In this document: positions 40,470 through 44,323 of the stretch, piece by piece | Position numbering within the stretch: the stretch's first letter is position 1 | How the letters are laid out: each line of letters starts with the position of its first letter | Source: GCA-2861595 sp035525365 | Lineage (GTDB): Bacteria > Actinomycetota > Acidimicrobiia > Acidimicrobiales > GCA-2861595 | DNA length: 44,323 bases | Direction: 5' to 3' | Assembly: GCA_035525365.1 (NCBI GenBank) | Contig: DATLEK010000014.1 | Span: forward strand, 1-44,323 | The notes under the pieces: generated by a model | The model's input: only the letters and a program-made list of their open reading frames with translations | The model's database searches: none | Told to the model about the DNA's origin: nothing | Made by a program: the position numbers and the translations under genes

Positions 40470-40652
40470 GCGTCGCGGTGCCCGAAGCCCCGAGTTCACC
40501 GACGTTGAGCAACACGGGACGCGCGTGGTGCAGCAGGCTGAACACGCTCGTCGGACCGTCCGCGGTAGCAGATTGTCCGCCAACGTTGGCTCGCCCGCCA
40601 ACATCAGCCCCGTCGGGCCGCCTCCCCCGATCACTACCGCATGTTCAGTCAT
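40419..40652 (-). pseudogene. FAD-dependent monooxygenase remnant with internal deletion
   Basis: From ATG 40652 the minus strand has an FAD-binding start, MTEHAVVIGGGGPTGLMLAG. It then jumps to what in another frame reads SVFSLLHHARPVLLNVGELG, the C-terminal thioredoxin-like part of aromatic-ring hydroxylases (PheA/TfdB type). Hundreds of residues between are missing. It overlaps the 3' end of mgsA by 51 bases. Confidence 0.65.
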
Positions 40653-40710
40653 CGCTGCCCCCGGTGAAGGCTAGGCTCCACTGACCGGCAGCCCCACCAC
40701 GCCATCGTTC

Positions 40711-40986
40711 ATGGTGCATGACAGCCCGGGCGGTACCCAGAAGCTGTACGACAAGGTCGTTGCCCGCCTTACCGGCGGCGGCGGTCTCAACTCATTGAGC
40801 GACTGGCCGGTTGAGGGGATCCTGGCCCATGTGGCCGGGCCCACCGAGGACGGCTGGCGGGTCGTCGATGTGTGGGAGTCAGCCGAGGCCTTCCAGCGGT
40901 TCGGCGAGGTGATCGGGCCCGTGCTCGAGGAGGTCGGGTTCCCTGGTCAGCCACAGCTGTTCCGGGTGCACGACTTCGTCGTGTAG
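40711..40986 (+). CDS. Small dimeric alpha-beta barrel-like protein
   Basis: 91 residues from ATG 40711. The pattern GGTQKLYDKVVARLTGGGGL, HVAGPTEDGWRVVDVWESAE, FQRFGEVIGPVLEEVGF is that of small proteins related to antibiotic-biosynthesis monooxygenases/stress barrels. The first strand is short compared with relatives, so the true N-terminus may have been lost by the rearrangement that also cut the FAD gene upstream. No catalytic residue can be named. Confidence 0.6.
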   Translation: MVHDSPGGTQKLYDKVVARLTGGGGLNSLSDWPVEGILAHVAGPTEDGWRVVDVWESAEAFQRFGEVIGPVLEEVGFPGQPQLFRVHDFVV

Positions 40987-41070
40987 CTCGGTCCGGCCGG
41001 TGCATCATCGCTGCCGCAGGGTGACGGCACGTTGGTGCCGCCCGTGCAGCGCGCCGACAATGCTGGTGCG

Positions 41071-42267
41071 ATGGACGCCGACGTCGCAGCCGCCGCTACG
41101 CCCTGGCTCACGCCCGGGGTTCGAGGCATCGGCACCGCGAGCTTCCTCGCCGATGTCGGCCACGAGATCCCAACCGCGCTCCTGCCCGACCTGCTCACCA
41201 AGACCCTCGGCGCCCCGGCCTCCGCTCTCGGGCTGATCGAGGGCATCAGCGACGGACTCGCTGGCGCAGCCCGCGTCGGGGGCGGCGTGCTTGCCGACGA
41301 CCCCTCCCGCCGACGCAGCGTCGCCGTCGGCGGCTACACCACCACCGCGGTCCTCGCCGCCACCTCCGGCGCGGCCACCGCCACCTGGCAGGTCGGCATC
41401 CTCCGCGCCGGCGCCTGGACCGCCCGCGGGCTACGAGTCCCCGCCCGCAACGCCCTGCTCGCTGATGTCGTCGAGCCCACCGCCTACGGCCGCGCCTACG
41501 GGTTCGAACGAGCCATGGACAACCTCGGCGCCATCGTCGGACCTCTTCTCGCCGTCGGGCTCGTCGCCGCGTTCGGTACCCGCACCGCCATCGGCCTCTC
41601 GGTGCTCCCCGGCCTCGCGGCGGCCGTCGCCATCGTCTACGCCATCCGTCACACCACCACGATCCGCGACCGGCCCCGGATCCCGATCCGCCTCAAGGTC
41701 CGACCCGTGCTCGCCGCACCGGGCCTCGGGCGACTCTTCGCCGGGGTCACCGCCTTCGAGCTCGGCAACGCGGCGGCCACCCTGCTGATCCTCCGAGCCA
41801 CCGACCTGCTCGAACCCGGCCGGTCCCACGATCGAGCGGTCACGATCGCGATTGGTCTCTATGTCGCCTACAACGCGGCCGCCACCCTCACCAGCCTCCT
41901 CGTCGGACGCATGATCGACCGCCACGGCGCCCGGCACGGGCTCGTCCTCGGAGCGGCCGCGTTCGCGGTTGCCTATCTGGGTCTCACCGTCGACACCACC
42001 AGCTGGGTCGCGCTCGCGCCATGGTTCGTGCTTGCCGGCGTCGGTATCGGTTGCGCCGAAACAGCCGAACACGCCGCGATTGCCAGTGCCGCGCCCGAGC
42101 AGGTCCGCGGTTCCGCCTTCGGCCTACTCGCCGGGATCCAAAGCCTCGGAAACGTCGCCGCCTCAGCCGTCGCGGGGATCCTCTGGACCGCGTTCAGCCC
42201 AAGCTGGGCGTTCACCTACCTCGGCATCGCCATGGTCGCCGCCACTGCGTTGCTTCTCCGGCGGTAA
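41071..42267 (+). CDS. MFS transporter
   Basis: 398 residues from ATG 41071 (ATG/GTG further upstream possible). About eleven or twelve membrane segments. Begins LTPGVRGIGTASFLADVGHE, has GVLADDPSRRRSVAVGGYTT (the loop 2-3 motif), RAGAWTARGLRVPARNALLA and LVGRMIDRHGARHGLVLGAA. Members are predicted drug or metabolite exporters, and the substrate is unknown. Confidence 0.85.
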   Translation: MDADVAAAATPWLTPGVRGIGTASFLADVGHEIPTALLPDLLTKTLGAPASALGLIEGISDGLAGAARVGGGVLADDPSRRRSVAVGGYTTTAVLAATSGAATATWQVGILRAGAWTARGLRVPARNALLADVVEPTAYGRAYGFERAMDNLGAIVGPLLAVGLVAAFGTRTAIGLSVLPGLAAAVAIVYAIRHTTTIRDRPRIPIRLKVRPVLAAPGLGRLFAGVTAFELGNAAATLLILRATDLLEPGRSHDRAVTIAIGLYVAYNAAATLTSLLVGRMIDRHGARHGLVLGAAAFAVAYLGLTVDTTSWVALAPWFVLAGVGIGCAETAEHAAIASAAPEQVRGSAFGLLAGIQSLGNVAASAVAGILWTAFSPSWAFTYLGIAMVAATALLLRR

Positions 42268-42589
42268 GCACAGCCGCAAGAAGTGGTGCTGCCACAATGT
42301 CTTTAGGCATCTCACGCCCAAGGAGTTCGCCTTTCTGGCCGTCTTGGCGCGACATCCTGGTGATGAGCCACCGCATGCTGCTCCTACGTCCGGCAAGCGC
42401 CGCTCCGGACCATCGAGCGCAGCCGGCCGCTGGACCGCAGCAGTATCGGAGCTGAAGCGGATGGTCCCTCGCTTCGGCGTGCCAGTCGGCCGACCCGGCA
42501 ACCCAACGCATCCTGGACGCAGCATGTCCGAGGATCGGCCGCGGTGCAGTGTCCGTCACGCGCGGGAGAAGCGCTTCAGCATCGCCGCC
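42268..42589. other. Stretch without a recognisable gene
   Basis: Several open frames on both strands, none matching a known family. Probably decayed DNA next to the HsdM remnant. Confidence 0.4.
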
Positions 42590-42860
42590 GCCACGGCGAG
42601 AGTCGCAAGCGCGCAGCCGCCGATCCGCGGACCAAGGAGACGTGGGTGTACGACCTGCGCACCAAGATGCACTTCATGCTCAAGACGAACCCGGTGCGCG
42701 CCGCCGATCTGGCCGACTTCGTCGACTGCTACCGAGCCGAGGACCATGCGAAGCGGGTCGGACCGACAGGTTCCGGCGCTGCGCCTACGACGAGCTCGTC
42801 GGGCGGGACAAGGCGAACCTCGATATCACCTGGCTGCGGGGCCGCATCCCGCAAAAAAGT
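42590..42860 (+). pseudogene. Type I restriction-modification methylase (HsdM) remnant
   Basis: The + strand reads TKETWVYDLRTKMHFMLKTN, then LADFVDCYRAEDHAKRV, then in a shifted frame RFRRCAYDELVGRDKANLDI and TWLRG. These are the C-terminal motifs of HsdM-type N6-adenine methylases (ETWxYDLRTNxHFTLK, DFVxCY). The NPPF catalytic part is gone and there is a frameshift near 42760. Confidence 0.75.
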
Positions 42861-42861
42861 G

Positions 42862-42890
42862 TTGACCCCTAGCGATCCAAGGTATAGCAT
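42862..42890 (+). promoter_or_regulatory. Promoter of the PadR gene
   Basis: TTGACC at 42862-42867 and TAGCAT at 42885-42890 are spaced by 17 bases. The start point would fall at or just before the ATG at 42899, so the transcript is probably leaderless. Confidence 0.5.
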
Positions 42891-42898
42891 GTCTAGGT

Positions 42899-43237
42899 AT
42901 GCGAGCAGATGTTCTCAAGGGCCACCTCGACATGTTGCTGTTGGCGATCGTCGAGGACGGCCCCTTCCACGGCTACGCCGTCATCGAGGAGTTGCGTCGG
43001 CGCACCGACGGCGCCATCGACCTTCCCGAAGGAACGATCTACCCGGCCCTTCATCGTCTCGAGCGGGCCGGGTTGCTGGCCAGTTCCTGGTCCGAGGTGA
43101 AAGGTCGGCGCCGCCGCAGCTACACGCTCACGTCCCCGGGCAAGAAGGCGGCGCGGGAGAAGCGCCGCGAGTGGTCGATGTTCGCGCTCACCGTTCAGCG
43201 AGTCGTGGGAGCACCGGCATGGCCGACGATGGCGTGA
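42899..43237 (+). CDS. PadR-family transcriptional regulator
   Basis: 112 residues. The PadR winged helix is complete: MRADVLKGHLDMLLLAIVED, HGYAVIEELRRRTDGAIDLP, EGTIYPALHRLERAGLL and RRRRSYTLTSPGKKAA. No Shine-Dalgarno precedes the ATG. It overlaps the following membrane gene by 19 bases, the usual PadR/HAAS-domain pair in actinobacteria, and probably represses its own operon. Confidence 0.92.
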   Translation: MRADVLKGHLDMLLLAIVEDGPFHGYAVIEELRRRTDGAIDLPEGTIYPALHRLERAGLLASSWSEVKGRRRRSYTLTSPGKKAAREKRREWSMFALTVQRVVGAPAWPTMA

Positions 43238-44007
43238 TCGCCGCGTTCCTGCGCGAGCTTGCCTACAGCGTCGCCCGGCTCCCCGACGCCGCCGACATCG
43301 TCGCCGAGGCCGAGGACCACCTCTACGAGGCGGCCGACCACCTCGTCGGTGTCGGACGCAGCCGCACCGACGCCGAAGCAGAGGCCATCGCCCGTTTCGG
43401 GTCTGCCGCCCTCATTGCCCGGATCTGTGTCATCGAAGCGAAACGAGGAGCATCCGTGCCCACCACCCGAACCCGTGCCGCCGGTCTGGCCGCACTCCTC
43501 ACCCCGGTACTCCTCGTCGTCGGGCAGTACCTCAACGTGACGGTAGACCACGGCTTCGTCCACGGCATCGGGGTCATCTCACTCACTACGGCCATCCCCG
43601 CGTTCGTGTTCGCGCTGTGGGGCCTGCGGGCCCGCCACGGCGGGCTGGGCCAGCTCGGAAAGATCGCCATCGTGAGTGCCGTGATCTCGCCGTTCCTGTC
43701 GTTCATCGCCGGGTACGCCGGGGTGTTCGCGGCCATGGGATTGCTCGGACTGGCCGTCATCGTGCTCGTCGTCGAGATGCTGCGAGCCAACGTGCTGCCC
43801 GTCGTGCCCCTCGTGCTGCTGGCGACCGGTCCCGCCGGTGTGCTCGCCGTCGTCGTCGCCACCGGCGCCACCGGGGGTGACGCCGGTGGCGTCTGGTTCT
43901 ACCCGTTGCTCCTCACGGCCGTCGGCTACCTCTGGTTGGGCTGGTACCTCTGGCGCGAGCCAGCCGTCGACGCCACGCATCGCCACAGCCCCCTCGCCAC
44001 CACCTAA
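43219..44007 (+). CDS. HAAS-domain (permease-prefix) membrane protein
   Basis: 262 residues from ATG 43219. The N-terminal 75 residues are the helical HAAS/permease-prefix domain (FLRELAYSVARLPDAADIVA, ALIARICVIEAKRG), which usually binds the PadR partner. Six or so membrane helices follow (AALLTPVLLVVGQYLNV to LLLTAVGYLWLGWYLW). The function is unknown; a role as membrane sensor or carrier for the PadR ligand is inferred. Confidence 0.8.
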   Translation: MADDGVIAAFLRELAYSVARLPDAADIVAEAEDHLYEAADHLVGVGRSRTDAEAEAIARFGSAALIARICVIEAKRGASVPTTRTRAAGLAALLTPVLLVVGQYLNVTVDHGFVHGIGVISLTTAIPAFVFALWGLRARHGGLGQLGKIAIVSAVISPFLSFIAGYAGVFAAMGLLGLAVIVLVVEMLRANVLPVVPLVLLATGPAGVLAVVVATGATGGDAGGVWFYPLLLTAVGYLWLGWYLWREPAVDATHRHSPLATT

Positions 44008-44202
44008 GCCACCGGCCCGGCGCTCTGCCGAGTGAGCCCAACAACAAAGGAGCCACCGCCACTTTGAGGAGCTTCCCGATCCCGACGGCGAGGGCAGCGC
44101 CAAGCCGCTCGGCTCGGCGGGTTCAAAGCCCTTGGCGCACACCGGCAATGAACAACCTACGATAGTATCCTCTCGTCCGGGGACAACCGAGAGGGGAATG
44201 CT

Positions 44203-44323
44203 ATGGGATCGGCCGCAGACATAGTCCGGCGTGTAACCGACGAAGCGTTCATGGGCGGCAACGTCGAAGTAGTCGACGAGCTGTTCGCCGACAACTTCGT
44301 GAGTCACGACCCGCCTCCAGGGA
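44203..44323 (+). CDS. SnoaL-like protein, N-terminal part (runs off the window)
   Basis: ATG 44203 follows GAGAGGGG. The visible 40 residues (MGSAADIVRRVTDEAFMGGN, then VELFADNFVSHDPPPG-like ending) match the beginning of SnoaL-like/ester cyclase proteins of the NTF2 fold, where NFVSHDPP is the typical first strand. The substrate is unknown. A possible -10 box GATAGTAT lies at 44161. Confidence 0.65.
   Translation, partial: MGSAADIVRRVTDEAFMGGNVEVVDELFADNFVSHDPPPG

Overview
The window is GC-rich, densely coded DNA with actinobacterial traits: GTG/TTG starts are frequent, stop/start overlaps (ATGA, GTGA, TGATG) are common, and the families present (F420-type oxidoreductase, TIGR03086/DinB-like, PadR, CsoR, ArsR-type mer regulator, BlaI-M56) are typical of Actinomycetota, perhaps Acidimicrobiia. 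The phylum is an inference from gene content. I saw no rRNA, tRNA or CRISPR array.

Layout. 1-1.8 kb: end of an alpha/beta hydrolase and a broken AbiE-like nucleotidyltransferase/HTH pair. 1.9-4.5 kb: an ECF sigma factor with a membrane partner, a divergent secreted acidic protein and a protein kinase remnant. 4.5-6.7 kb: a DUF2935 gene and a DUF2231-Rieske fusion behind a promoter that recurs inverted at 15.9 kb. 6.7-10.2 kb: gene remnants (mercuric reductase, F420-type oxidoreductase, nitronate monooxygenase) around an intact DinB-like gene and a methyltransferase. 10.3-16.7 kb: a large AAA ATPase, a DUF1059-DUF1326/DUF2182 pair and a SufR-like regulator. 16.7-32.3 kb: a copper and thiol-redox island (csoR-copA, membrane thioredoxins, a cupredoxin, a CopZ-like chaperone, BlaI with an M56 protease, two CcdA-type proteins, CopD). 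32.3-35.3 kb: a mercury locus (rhodanese-CBS gene with an in-frame TGA, MerB-like fragment, ArsR regulator, merA). 35.7-39.7 kb: two genes truncated against each other and a nitrate/sulfonate-type ABC operon. 40-44.3 kb: methylglyoxal synthase, remnants of an FAD monooxygenase and an HsdM, an MFS transporter, a PadR pair and the start of a SnoaL-like gene.

How it works together. Three metal or stress circuits can be read from operator-like sites. A CsoR-type palindrome precedes csoR-copA and another precedes a DUF2933-like gene. A 15-bp BlaI-type element lies at four promoters of the copper/thiol island, with two weaker copies, which suggests one BlaI regulon joining copper handling to extracytoplasmic thiol chemistry. 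An 18-bp ArsR-type element occurs twice in the mer locus. Many truncated genes, the inverted duplication and the gene junctions mark an accessory region that has been rearranged repeatedly. At least two frameshifts sit in C homopolymers and could be sequencing errors, so single-base 'pseudogenes' here need caution; truncated fragments are more reliable.
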